DNA of 64,000 bases from Vibrio sp. MedPE-SWchi (GTDB lineage: Bacteria > Pseudomonadota > Gammaproteobacteria > Enterobacterales > Vibrionaceae). The position numbers and the translations under genes were made by a program. The stretch lies in the NCBI GenBank assembly GCA_001874155.1, contig MPDB01000001.1:434001-498000 (forward strand), read 5' to 3'. Positions within the stretch are counted from its first letter, which is position 1. Each line of letters opens with the position of its first letter. Of this stretch, positions 37,832 to 45,460 are shown one piece after another. The notes under the pieces were generated by a model. That model saw only the letters and a program-made list of their open reading frames with translations, searched no databases and was not told where the DNA came from.

Positions 37832-38314
37832 ATGCTTCGTGACTACACTTTTAACTGCCTTGTGACTATGCCCCGCCAAGAACTTGAAGAGTTCAGCGTT
37901 CGAATGATCAGTAAAATGGTCCCAGAAGATGTGATGAGCGAATTGTTCACCTTCGAACAAGAAGAAGTCGATAGCGAAGAGCGAATGATGTCGGCACAAC
38001 TTGATGCCACATTGCGCATGACCGCCATCGCTTTGAGTGAGATACAACAAGCGTTTGACGATTCTGACAATGCCAAGCAAAACAGTGAACGTATGACTCG
38101 GTTGGTGTTGTGGCACTTCTATGCCATTTCATTCAACCTAGAGCAGGCAATTGCCCTTGAAACGCACTGTGAACAGGTTGAGACTCTACTCGCCAATGCG
38201 CCAACAGATGCGTTTGGTTGGGTTAAGGTGCTCACGGATCTCCTTCATCGCTATGCCGAAATGAATGCAGCAATGAATGCGAAAGGGAATTCAGAACAAA
38301 ATTCACAAGATTGA
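37832..38314 (+). CDS. Uncharacterised acidic helical protein
   Basis: 160 residues from ATG 37832; an in-frame TTG at 37826 is an alternative, and neither has a strong ribosome site. The protein is acidic and predicted mostly helical (EELEEFSVRMISKMVPEDVM-like stretches), without signal or membrane segment. I recognise no family. It lies 127 bp after the LRR-kinase gene, separated by an inverted repeat, so co-transcription is uncertain. Confidence 0.75.
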   Translation: MLRDYTFNCLVTMPRQELEEFSVRMISKMVPEDVMSELFTFEQEEVDSEERMMSAQLDATLRMTAIALSEIQQAFDDSDNAKQNSERMTRLVLWHFYAISFNLEQAIALETHCEQVETLLANAPTDAFGWVKVLTDLLHRYAEMNAAMNAKGNSEQNSQD

Positions 38315-38362
38315 TCGTTTATCGCTCAAGGTTCTTTTACTTTGAATCCGATACTTTCAAGA

Positions 38363-38405
38363 GAAAAAAAACGCTTAACGAGCATGTCGATAAGCGCTTT
38401 TTATT
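38363..38405. terminator. Bidirectional terminator
   Basis: A core stem cgctta / taagcg is flanked by an A-run on the left and a T-run on the right. It lies between convergent genes (ends 38314 and 38439). Confidence 0.75.
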
Positions 38406-38438
38406 TCTGCACAGAGTCGTGCTGTACGAGCGTAAGGG

Positions 38439-39428
38439 CTATTTGGCCTGTTTGCCTGCTCGTTGCTGCTCTTTCATGGCCAGCTTTTCCAATTTTCGCT
38501 GTTCAATCAATTGAGCGGCATCGCCACCCACATGAGTTTCACCGCGTAAGGTAGAAAGCTGTACCTGCTTCTCACGCTCGCGGAATCGGGCTTTTTGGTC
38601 GTCGCTGTGTTTGTCTACACATTTCGGGCAACTCACCCCTTTCTCGAAATAAGGCGATTGTTTGTCTTCTTCCGTGATTGGAAGGCGACATGCGTTACAC
38701 ACATCGTAGCCACTCTTTTCTAGCTGATGGTTCACCGCAACGCGCCCGTCAAATACGTAACAGTCACCCTGCCACATACTCTCTTCTTCAGGCACGTCTT
38801 CTAAATATTTAAGGATACCGCCTTCGAGGTGATACACCTCATCAAAGCCCTGCTCTTTCATATAAGCAGTTGATTTTTCGCAGCGAATTCCGCCTGTACA
38901 AAACATGGCCACTTTCTTATGTTTATTTGGGTCAAGATTGTCAGCAACGTATTGAGGAAATTCACGGAACGTTTCCGTATTTGGATTCACCGCATTCTCA
39001 AACGTGCCAATATCGACTTCGTAATCGTTACGAGTATCGACCAGCAATACCTCAGGATCAGAAATGAGTTCATTCCAATCTTGTGGTTTCACATAAGTGC
39101 CCACGACATGACGAGGGTCAATCCCCTCTACGCCCATAGTGACGATTTCTTTTTTGAGCTTCACTTTAGTGCGATTAAAAGGCTGTTGCTCGTTGAACGA
39201 TTCTTTATACACGACATCCGCTAAGCGTGGATCTTGTTCAAACCAAGCGAGCAGCGCATCAATCGACTCACGTTTTCCGGCAACCGTTCCATTAATGCCT
39301 TCACTCGCGAGTAATAGCGTACCGCGAATATTGTTCTCGATTAATAGATCAGTAAGAGGTTGACGAATTTGTTGATAATCATTCAGTGCGACAAACTTAT
39401 AGAGTGCACATACGACATATTGAGACAT
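38439..39428 (-). CDS. trhO: tRNA uridine-34 hydroxylase, rhodanese-like
   Basis: 329 residues. The N-terminal ferredoxin-like domain ([11 protein letters not shown]) is followed by a rhodanese domain with active-site Cys177 in [13 protein letters not shown] Cys-rich C-terminal region ([17 protein letters not shown]) ends in a basic, Gln-rich tail. This is the TrhO (YceA) layout. Known role: O2-dependent hydroxylation of U34 in tRNA on the way to 5-oxyacetyl-uridine. AAGGA precedes the ATG. Monocistronic. Confidence 0.93.
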   Translation of the reverse strand: MSQYVVCALYKFVALNDYQQIRQPLTDLLIENNIRGTLLLASEGINGTVAGKRESIDALLAWFEQDPRLADVVYKESFNEQQPFNRTKVKLKKEIVTMGVEGIDPRHVVGTYVKPQDWNELISDPEVLLVDTRNDYEVDIGTFENAVNPNTETFREFPQYVADNLDPNKHKKVAMFCTGGIRCEKSTAYMKEQGFDEVYHLEGGILKYLEDVPEEESMWQGDCYVFDGRVAVNHQLEKSGYDVCNACRLPITEEDKQSPYFEKGVSCPKCVDKHSDDQKARFREREKQVQLSTLRGETHVGGDAAQLIEQRKLEKLAMKEQQRAGKQAK

Positions 39429-39556
39429 GTTTTTTCCTTCTGCGAGCTGGAACGTAAATCCAGTGCGTGCCTATACGGCTTATTAAAATCAGCGCGAGTA
39501 TAGCGAAGCCTTGTCGGGACAAAAACCGACCAATTGTAGGGGTATTATTGGCGAAA

Positions 39557-40966
39557 TTAGCTTAATGCTTTGACGAGCTCACACAAACGTTGAATCGCTA
39601 ATGCCACACCGGGTGTTATTTCTAATGACGCGTTAAGTCGAAAACAGTGGTTAAACTGTTGATTGGTATCAAACATCTCACCCGGCGCGATACTAATGTT
39701 TTCCTTCAGCGCCATTCGATACAACTCAGTCGTATTAATATGAACAGGCAACACAACCCAGATAAAATACCCTCCCGCCGAATAAATAGCGTTGGCTTCT
39801 TTAGGTAGGTGCTCTTGCAGTAACTGCCACGTTTGATATTTTCGTTGCTCCAATTGCCTTCTCAATTGTCGCAAATGAGTTTCGTAATGGCGAGTCGAGA
39901 GATAGTTCGCTAACGTTAACTGCACCGGCGCACTGGTAGACAAGGTACTCATAAGCTGAATTTTTTGAATCTGCAGCGCTTTCTTTCCCGCCGCAACCCA
40001 GCCAATACGAAATCCCGCAACCAATGACTTTGAAAATGACGAGCAGTGCAGCGTCATGCCATTTTGATCAAACGCCTTAGCAGGAAGTGGTTTCGTATTT
40101 CCAAAGTAGAGTTCACTGTAAACATCATCCTCTATAAGGTGCACGTTGTGTTCGGTCAGTAACGCGATCAGTCGCTGTTTTTTTTCATCTGACAGAGTAA
40201 AACCTAGCGGGTTCTGAAAGTTGGTCATCAGCCAACACGCCTTGACAGGGTGAGTTTGCAACGCTCGTTCTAATGAGTCGAGATCGATACCTTCTTTAGG
40301 GTGTGTATTCACGAATAGAGCACGTAAGTTAAGGCGCTCTAACGCTTGTAAGGCACCATAAAAGGCGGGCGATTCCACCACGACCCAGTCCCCCGCCTTG
40401 GTCACAGATTGCAAACTGAGATTCAATGCTTCAAGCGCGCCCGCTGTTATCACGATCTCATCAGGGTTGATATTCATGCCCTGCGCTGCATAACGCTTCG
40501 CAATGATTTTTCGCAGCGTTTCATTGCCAGGCGGGAGATTGTCTAAAGCGTTTGAGGTAGGCATCTCGCGAGCGGCCTGAACCAGCGAGCGATTAACTCG
40601 GTTATGCGGATACAGGTTAGGCGCAGGGTAAGCAAAACCAAAGTTAGTGATGCTGGGCTTACGGCTGGCTTGCAGTATATCAAACACAAAATCGTTGATA
40701 TCAACCGACTCAGTAGCTTGAAGAGTTCGGGGAACGGAGTCGATGGCTTGCTGCCTAATTTGCGGCGCTACGACGTAGCCTGACCGTGAATGTGACACAA
40801 CCCAACCTTGGCTCTCGAGAAGATGGTAGGCATTCATAACTGTCATCAAGCTTAGCCCCGACAGTTCTGTTTGCTTACGCAGTGAAGGAAGCTTGCCGCC
40901 TATCTCCCAAACATTTTCTCTGATTTGATCTTTGATCTGCTCGGCAAGCTCTACGTATTTGGCCAC
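39557..40966 (-). CDS. MocR-type (GntR HTH + aminotransferase) regulator
   Basis: 469 residues. The N-terminal winged helix (1-75) has GGKLPSLRKQTELSGLSLMT and AYHLLESQGWVVSHSRSGYVV. The fold-type I aminotransferase domain (~105-465) has NPLGFTLSDEKKQ and the PLP lysine in LHCSSFSKSLVAGFRIGW. MocR proteins use PLP or an amino compound as effector and usually control the divergent gene, here a 63-residue membrane protein at 41156. The intergenic region has two exact AATGGTAAC direct repeats suited to a MocR dimer. Confidence 0.92.
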   Translation of the reverse strand: MAKYVELAEQIKDQIRENVWEIGGKLPSLRKQTELSGLSLMTVMNAYHLLESQGWVVSHSRSGYVVAPQIRQQAIDSVPRTLQATESVDINDFVFDILQASRKPSITNFGFAYPAPNLYPHNRVNRSLVQAAREMPTSNALDNLPPGNETLRKIIAKRYAAQGMNINPDEIVITAGALEALNLSLQSVTKAGDWVVVESPAFYGALQALERLNLRALFVNTHPKEGIDLDSLERALQTHPVKACWLMTNFQNPLGFTLSDEKKQRLIALLTEHNVHLIEDDVYSELYFGNTKPLPAKAFDQNGMTLHCSSFSKSLVAGFRIGWVAAGKKALQIQKIQLMSTLSTSAPVQLTLANYLSTRHYETHLRQLRRQLEQRKYQTWQLLQEHLPKEANAIYSAGGYFIWVVLPVHINTTELYRMALKENISIAPGEMFDTNQQFNHCFRLNASLEITPGVALAIQRLCELVKALS

Positions 40967-41023
40967 GGTGCACTACTCTATGTTATTCGTTGATAGCCTC
41001 GGTGTTACAAGACCTTATAACAC

Positions 41024-41097
41024 AATGGTAACACTACTGGATAAATCTGTTATAGCTAACTATCACAATTCTGTATCTATTATAGTTTAATGGTAAC
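41024..41097. promoter_or_regulatory. Direct repeats AATGGTAAC in the MocR divergent region
   Basis: Exact 9-mers at 41024-41032 and 41089-41097, 65 bp apart, with further GTTAT/ATAAC-like elements between. MocR proteins typically bind direct repeats, so these are candidate operators. Confidence 0.5.
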
Positions 41098-41155
41098 CCT
41101 TTATAATTGAATGACTCACCGTGAACCACCAATCACGAACAACTGGAGTCAAACA

Positions 41156-41347
41156 ATGAGTGATATAAACAAACAGCTTTTATTGTGTGCCATTGCCGTC
41201 ATTCTAATTGTGTTAAATGTAGGTGCGCATGTTTTAGGAGCGAAGATGTTCGTTGATCTTCCTCTGTCGGAAATCACCGTAGGTTCAGTGCCAGCGATTG
41301 GTATCTTGCTTTGTATCATCGGTTTCAAGATTGCGGAAGCCGATTAG
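41156..41347 (+). CDS. Small membrane protein divergent from MocR regulator
   Basis: 63 residues from ATG 41156 (GGAG upstream); the frame extends to 41111 but without a ribosome site. There are two hydrophobic segments, ~8-27 and ~39-57 (SVPAIGILLCIIGFKIAE). No characterised family recognised. Its position suggests it is the MocR target, which would make a small membrane protein the output of a PLP-responsive switch. Confidence 0.72.
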   Translation: MSDINKQLLLCAIAVILIVLNVGAHVLGAKMFVDLPLSEITVGSVPAIGILLCIIGFKIAEAD

Positions 41348-41388
41348 AAGCTTCGAACTCCCCTCATAACCGCCCGTATTTTATAGGT

Positions 41389-41446
41389 AAGGTCACACAC
41401 ATGACGAAATATAAGTCCCCCTGATTTCACTCATGTATGTGACCTT
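41389..41446 (+). terminator. Long stem-loop after the small membrane protein gene
   Basis: aaggtcacacacatga pairs with tcatgtatgtgacctt at 15 of 16 positions across a 26-base loop, followed by tcttctttcg. It probably terminates or stabilises the transcript from 41156. Confidence 0.65.
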
Positions 41447-41769
41447 TCTTCTTTCGATTAAAAATAAATCAAACCTTGTACTTTTATCTTCAAAATGCTC
41501 TTTCCCTCGCTTAGGCTATTGGATTAAATACATAAATTGTCATCGTGCCGTGCTATATTGGACCTAAATTTGGGTGTTTAAGTCCGCGTTCAAACGAGAC
41601 TTAGACAGAAACGTACGCGTCGTGTAGCGGTGATGATTGGAACACTCTGACAATAAAGTCTAGAATAGCCACACACCCTCAACGCATAGGTTGCGGTATA
41701 GCTTGCCAATAAGTATTAAGAACAACAATGGCATCGCGAATCAACGCAGCGATAGAAGGAGAATCATTA
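41447..41769 (+). promoter_or_regulatory. Upstream region of the 41770 gene with extended -10 and long leader
   Basis: TGCTATATT at 41551-41559 is an extended -10 element. Transcription from it would give a leader of roughly 200 bases before ATG 41770. I see no clear riboswitch fold. The rest holds no gene. Confidence 0.4.
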
Positions 41770-42141
41770 ATGACTCATGAAACAAAAACGATGGAAGTAC
41801 CTGTTGCCATTTCAGACAGAGTGCAAGCACTTATTGATGGCTATGTAGCAAATGAGAAATTTAAAGCTGAACGCAAAGAAGTCGTGAATAATTTCTTAGC
41901 GATGGATGGCCTAAGCTGTGAAATGGCCGTTTATAGCCTGGCACAGGACGAGCTTCTTGATACGCTAAGATTCGTTTACGAACTATCTGGGACTAACAGC
42001 AAATTCATCAAAAACATTCTGACTCAATCTCGTGAGAATCCGAAAAAAGCACTTTCTGACGCTCAACGCTCCTCTGTTAAGAGTTTGCTATTCAACCTAA
42101 TCAACGATCCTTCCGTTGTTTCTGCCATGAAAGAGATATAA
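41770..42141 (+). CDS. Uncharacterised small cytoplasmic protein
   Basis: 123 residues from ATG 41770, chosen because AAGGAG lies eight bases upstream; an in-frame ATG at 41728 has no such site. Predicted helical (SDRVQALIDGYVANEKFKAE and DTLRFVYELSGTNSKFIKNI), with no signal or membrane segment. No family recognised. It ends at a strong terminator and is monocistronic. Confidence 0.78.
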   Translation: MTHETKTMEVPVAISDRVQALIDGYVANEKFKAERKEVVNNFLAMDGLSCEMAVYSLAQDELLDTLRFVYELSGTNSKFIKNILTQSRENPKKALSDAQRSSVKSLLFNLINDPSVVSAMKEI

Positions 42142-42202
42142 CTCGCCTTTAGAAGTTACCTTTCTCTAGGTTTGAGGGAAATCTTCAGATATTGCTAGAT
42201 AG

Positions 42203-42238
42203 AAAAGACCGCCAGCATTAGTGCTAGCGGTCTTTTTT
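42203..42238 (+). terminator. Rho-independent terminator
   Basis: Stem aaaagaccgc / gcggtctttt with an inner partial stem (cagca / tgcta), ending in a T-run. Confidence 0.9.
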
Positions 42239-42317
42239 CATTGTATCCATGTGACTCTTTTTGATTGGCCAATGTTGTGGCCATTAACGAACGGCTAATG
42301 CTAGTCTCTTAGTCCTA

Positions 42318-42518
42318 TCATTGACGATTTCGTAGTTCAGTCACCTGATCAAATCCTATGCCCCAATTGTCAGTATTAATCTCATCAATAACAACAAACG
42401 TTGTTTCAGGGTTCTTTCCGAGGATATCTACCATTAAAGCTGTGCACCCTTTAATGATGCTAACTTTCTGTTCATTGGTCACACCTTCGTCAGTTATTTT
42501 CACATTGATATATGGCAT
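42318..42518 (-). CDS. 4-oxalocrotonate tautomerase-family protein
   Basis: 66 residues including the initiator Met, typical of a tautomerase monomer. It begins M-PYINVKITDEGVT, so Pro1 after Met removal would be the catalytic base. The middle has KVSIIKGCTALMVDILGKNP and the C-terminal part WGIGFDQVTELR. Substrate unknown. It is the last gene of the apparent GST / NTF2-like / tautomerase operon, which faces a LysR regulator. Confidence 0.88.
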   Translation of the reverse strand: MPYINVKITDEGVTNEQKVSIIKGCTALMVDILGKNPETTFVVIDEINTDNWGIGFDQVTELRNRQ

Positions 42519-42593
42519 ATTTTGATTTCCTAATTATGATGCATACAAGTTCATGAACCATTTCTACCTTGAGTTTAACGGTCACTGGAGCAA

Positions 42594-42965
42594 CTACACC
42601 GTCTCCCTAACATCTGTATACATTTTGCTGACGATTCGCCACTGCCCCTCTTCTTTTAAAAGTCCTAAATAGTCAATGTACTCATAGTCAAACAAGGGGC
42701 AGTATATTTTTGCCATCGCCTGATCTTTCACTATGTCTAAATCTAACACTTTGAAAGAGAAAGGCAGGTTCAGTGATGCTGGGATTTCTCGCTCCTCTAC
42801 GTCTTTTAACCAAGTCTCTAAAGAGCGCCTTACACCCGGCGCTTTTAACCAGGCATCCGCATGAAAAATAGATCTTAGCTTTGCCGAATCCCCTTGATGC
42901 AAGCCGTCAAAGTACTTATTTAATACCGACATTACGTCAGAAAACTCACTCGTTGTATTGTTCAA
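42594..42965 (-). CDS. NTF2-like / SnoaL-type protein
   Basis: 123 residues, a single NTF2-like cone fold. Signature stretches are VLNKYFDGLHQGDSAKLRSI, FHADAWLKAPG and EGQWRIVSKMYTDVR at the end. Such proteins are small hydrolases, isomerases or ligand-binding proteins; no active-site assignment is possible. It lies 52 bp after the GST stop and 75 bp before the tautomerase start, all on the minus strand. Confidence 0.85.
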   Translation of the reverse strand: MNNTTSEFSDVMSVLNKYFDGLHQGDSAKLRSIFHADAWLKAPGVRRSLETWLKDVEEREIPASLNLPFSFKVLDLDIVKDQAMAKIYCPLFDYEYIDYLGLLKEEGQWRIVSKMYTDVRETV

Positions 42966-43017
42966 GCTGTAATATCCTTATTTATTTTAAACAGTAGTAA
43001 TCCCTAAATACATTCTG

Positions 43018-43626
43018 TTATTTTCCAGAAATACTATTTTCCAAATCATCTGTTTTAATAAAATTGGGCATTGCTTGTACTTTGTTTAACATAGCCTGTG
43101 TTTTATCACCGATTTTTATATCAACCGGAAAGAAATTGCCCCAACGAGAATATACAGACAGTAAAATATCCGCTACAGAAGGTTTTCCCCCACCAAGAAA
43201 GGGTTTACCTTCCAGCTTCGCTTCTACAATTTCCCATAATTGGCTAATTATGTCCGCAGCAGCGTTAAGCGTTTCATTCTTAGCAGTTTCATCACTCACA
43301 TACTGCGATAGGAAAAAGAGTCGCCCATAAGCAGGATGCATCGTCGCGTTGGCAAACATAATGTCTTGAACAGCTGCCTGTCGCTCGTCGACATTGGTCG
43401 GTAAAAGGCTATTCTCATGTTTATTCAGAAGGTAGAGAATAATCGCCGCACCTTCTGTTAACGTTTTATCTCCATCAACCAACACAGGAACCGCACCGGC
43501 AGGGTTAATAGACTTAAAGTTTTCGTATTGCTGTGCATCAACAAGCTCTACCTCTTGTCCTAACTCTCGTAGGATGACTTGCGTTGCAACAGAACATGCG
43601 CCTTGAGTAAAGTAAAGTGTGTACAT
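43018..43626 (-). CDS. Beta-class glutathione S-transferase
   Basis: 202 residues. The N-terminal thioredoxin-like domain has YFTQGACSVATQVILREL, with Cys11 in the position typical of bacterial beta-class GSTs. NPAGAVPVLVDGDKTLTEGA is the glutathione-binding stretch. The helical domain has FLGGGKPSVADILLSVYSRW, with the N-capping motif. It conjugates or reduces with glutathione. It is first in a three-gene operon and divergent from the LysR gene at 43829, which probably controls it. Confidence 0.92.
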   Translation of the reverse strand: MYTLYFTQGACSVATQVILRELGQEVELVDAQQYENFKSINPAGAVPVLVDGDKTLTEGAAIILYLLNKHENSLLPTNVDERQAAVQDIMFANATMHPAYGRLFFLSQYVSDETAKNETLNAAADIISQLWEIVEAKLEGKPFLGGGKPSVADILLSVYSRWGNFFPVDIKIGDKTQAMLNKVQAMPNFIKTDDLENSISGK

Positions 43627-43828
43627 TGTGTTCCCCTAACTTTTTTGACCAAAATGGTTGTCGGTATATCTGTTTTTCATCGTCGACATCAACACCGTGA
43701 ATACATGTTAATTCGGAACATTGATTTCATATATGTCAATAATGTGCATATACTGTCCTCAAATTGAGAACAATAAAGATGTGTAACTTGTTCTTGAAAA
43801 TTATGAGAAGGACATGGAGAGCAGTTAG

Positions 43829-44704
43829 GTGGACAAACTAAGAGCAATTCAGTTATTTGTTCGATTGGCAGATTTAGGAAGCTTCACCCGTGTTGCTGAA
43901 CAGGTAAACTCATCTAAATCAATGGTCAGTAAAGAGATATCTCGACTTGAGTCCGACCTCGGAGCACGTCTACTCCACCGCTCAACACGCAATGTGAAAC
44001 TGACACACGTTGGTGAAGGCTACCTTCAGCGTGCTAGAGAAATTCTGTCAAAAATTGATGACGCAGATAGCTTTGCTCAGGATCAACAGCACAACCTTCG
44101 AGGCAAACTTAAAATTAATGCCCCAATGGCCCTGGGAATTACGGATTTATCTTCATTGTTTGCTGATTTCATGCAAGCAAACCCAGATATTGAGCTTGAT
44201 ATACATTTGGGCGATGAAGTGGTTGATTTGGTTGAGCAGGGATTCGACTTAGGCTTTAGAGCGTCTAGCAAACCGATCGATTCAAACTATGTCGGCAGGC
44301 CGTTAACAAGATTTACCTACAAGATTTGTGCTTCCGCTGAATACCTAAAGACCCACTCACCAATCAACGATGCCAGTGATCTATCTGATCATAACTGCTT
44401 GATATACAGTTATTTCCAAGGTAAGAATGTTTGGCCCATCGATGAAGGCGTCACAATAAGTGGAAACCTAAGGGTAAACAGCACGATTTTTATGATGGAG
44501 TCCATTAAGAAAGGGATAGGAATCGGTTTTATCCCTGATTTTGTTTGTCAGGAAGCCATTGATAATGGTGAGGTCGTCGAGATTTTACCTGACACAGAAA
44601 AACCTCGACTAACTTTGTATGCACTTTACCCTGCGAGATACTACGTACCAGAGAAGCTCGTTCAGTGTATCGAGTATTTGCAACGGTGGTTTGCCAAGAA
44701 TTAG
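43829..44704 (+). CDS. LysR-family transcriptional regulator
   Basis: 291 residues from GTG 43829. The nearby upstream ATG runs into a stop, so GTG is the only sensible start. The helix-turn-helix has LGSFTRVAEQVNSSKSMVSK and ARLLHRSTRNVKLTHVGEGY. The effector domain has DIHLGDEVVDLVEQGFDLGF. It is divergent from the GST operon with about 200 bp between starts and is the presumed regulator of detoxification genes. Confidence 0.92.
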   Translation: MDKLRAIQLFVRLADLGSFTRVAEQVNSSKSMVSKEISRLESDLGARLLHRSTRNVKLTHVGEGYLQRAREILSKIDDADSFAQDQQHNLRGKLKINAPMALGITDLSSLFADFMQANPDIELDIHLGDEVVDLVEQGFDLGFRASSKPIDSNYVGRPLTRFTYKICASAEYLKTHSPINDASDLSDHNCLIYSYFQGKNVWPIDEGVTISGNLRVNSTIFMMESIKKGIGIGFIPDFVCQEAIDNGEVVEILPDTEKPRLTLYALYPARYYVPEKLVQCIEYLQRWFAKN

Positions 44705-44766
44705 CGTTTTGGTTTGACGTTAGTGTAACGTTGACAGCACTCGAATGAATTCTTACAGATTGGAAA

Positions 44767-44795
44767 ACAAAAACGCCAGCATTAATGCTGGCGTT
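44767..44795 (-). terminator. Terminator of the small outer-membrane protein gene (minus)
   Basis: aacgccagcatt / aatgctggcgtt is a perfect stem. On the minus strand it is followed by TTTTGTTTT. It may also stop plus-strand transcription from the LysR gene. Confidence 0.85.
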
Positions 44796-44833
44796 CAAAT
44801 TACTTATCTAACACTTTGTCAGTTAACGTGTCT

Positions 44834-45319
44834 TTACAAGAAGTTAAATGACGCTGTTAGAGAGAATGTACCGATGTCTTCTTTACCAACAACATAGTTC
44901 ATGTAATTCGCGCCCAAAGAAATTGGGCCAAATACTGCGTAGTCAGCACCAACACCGTACATTAGGTCGTAATCGTCATCGTTGCTGAATTCAGCGCCGT
45001 TGCCCGTCATATCCCAAGAGTGAACACCACCTTTTGCATACACTTGCAGTGGGCCAAAGTTCAGGCTTGGCTTTAGAGCAAAGTAAACTGAAGACGCTTT
45101 CACATCGCCACCCGTAAATTCAAACTTACCGTGGTCAGTATAACCCGCTTCTACACCGATGAATGGCAAGATGCCCGTACCAGCATGGATGTTGTAAGAC
45201 GTTGCGTCTTCGCTACCTAGGCTAGAAGAACCTACAGAAGCGCCACCGTATACCCAAGAGTCGGCCATAGCAGTTGTTGATGCACCAATTAAAGCGAGTG
45301 CTAATAATGTCTTTTTCAT
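44834..45319 (-). CDS. Small outer-membrane beta-barrel protein
   Basis: 161 residues. Signal peptide MKKTLLALALIGASTTAMA, cleaved before Asp20. The rest shows alternating strands with aromatic girdles (WVYGGASVGSSSLGSEDATS, IGVEAGYTDHGKF, VYAKGGVHSWDM). It ends SLTASFNFL, the terminal Phe/Leu pattern recognised by the BAM machinery. About eight strands fit an OmpA/OmpX-like barrel. Function unknown; codon use suggests good expression. Confidence 0.85.
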   Translation of the reverse strand: MKKTLLALALIGASTTAMADSWVYGGASVGSSSLGSEDATSYNIHAGTGILPFIGVEAGYTDHGKFEFTGGDVKASSVYFALKPSLNFGPLQVYAKGGVHSWDMTGNGAEFSNDDDYDLMYGVGADYAVFGPISLGANYMNYVVGKEDIGTFSLTASFNFL

Positions 45320-45460
45320 AACTAACCTTTTTTGTGATAGCTAATGTTCGTTATAGCTAATATTTATTGTTACTCACAATGACTCGCTGAGGCACGCCAT
45401 TGCCGTATTGTGTTCGAATTATAAAGTTAACTTCTAAGCATGCAAGGTCTATACCGAAAT

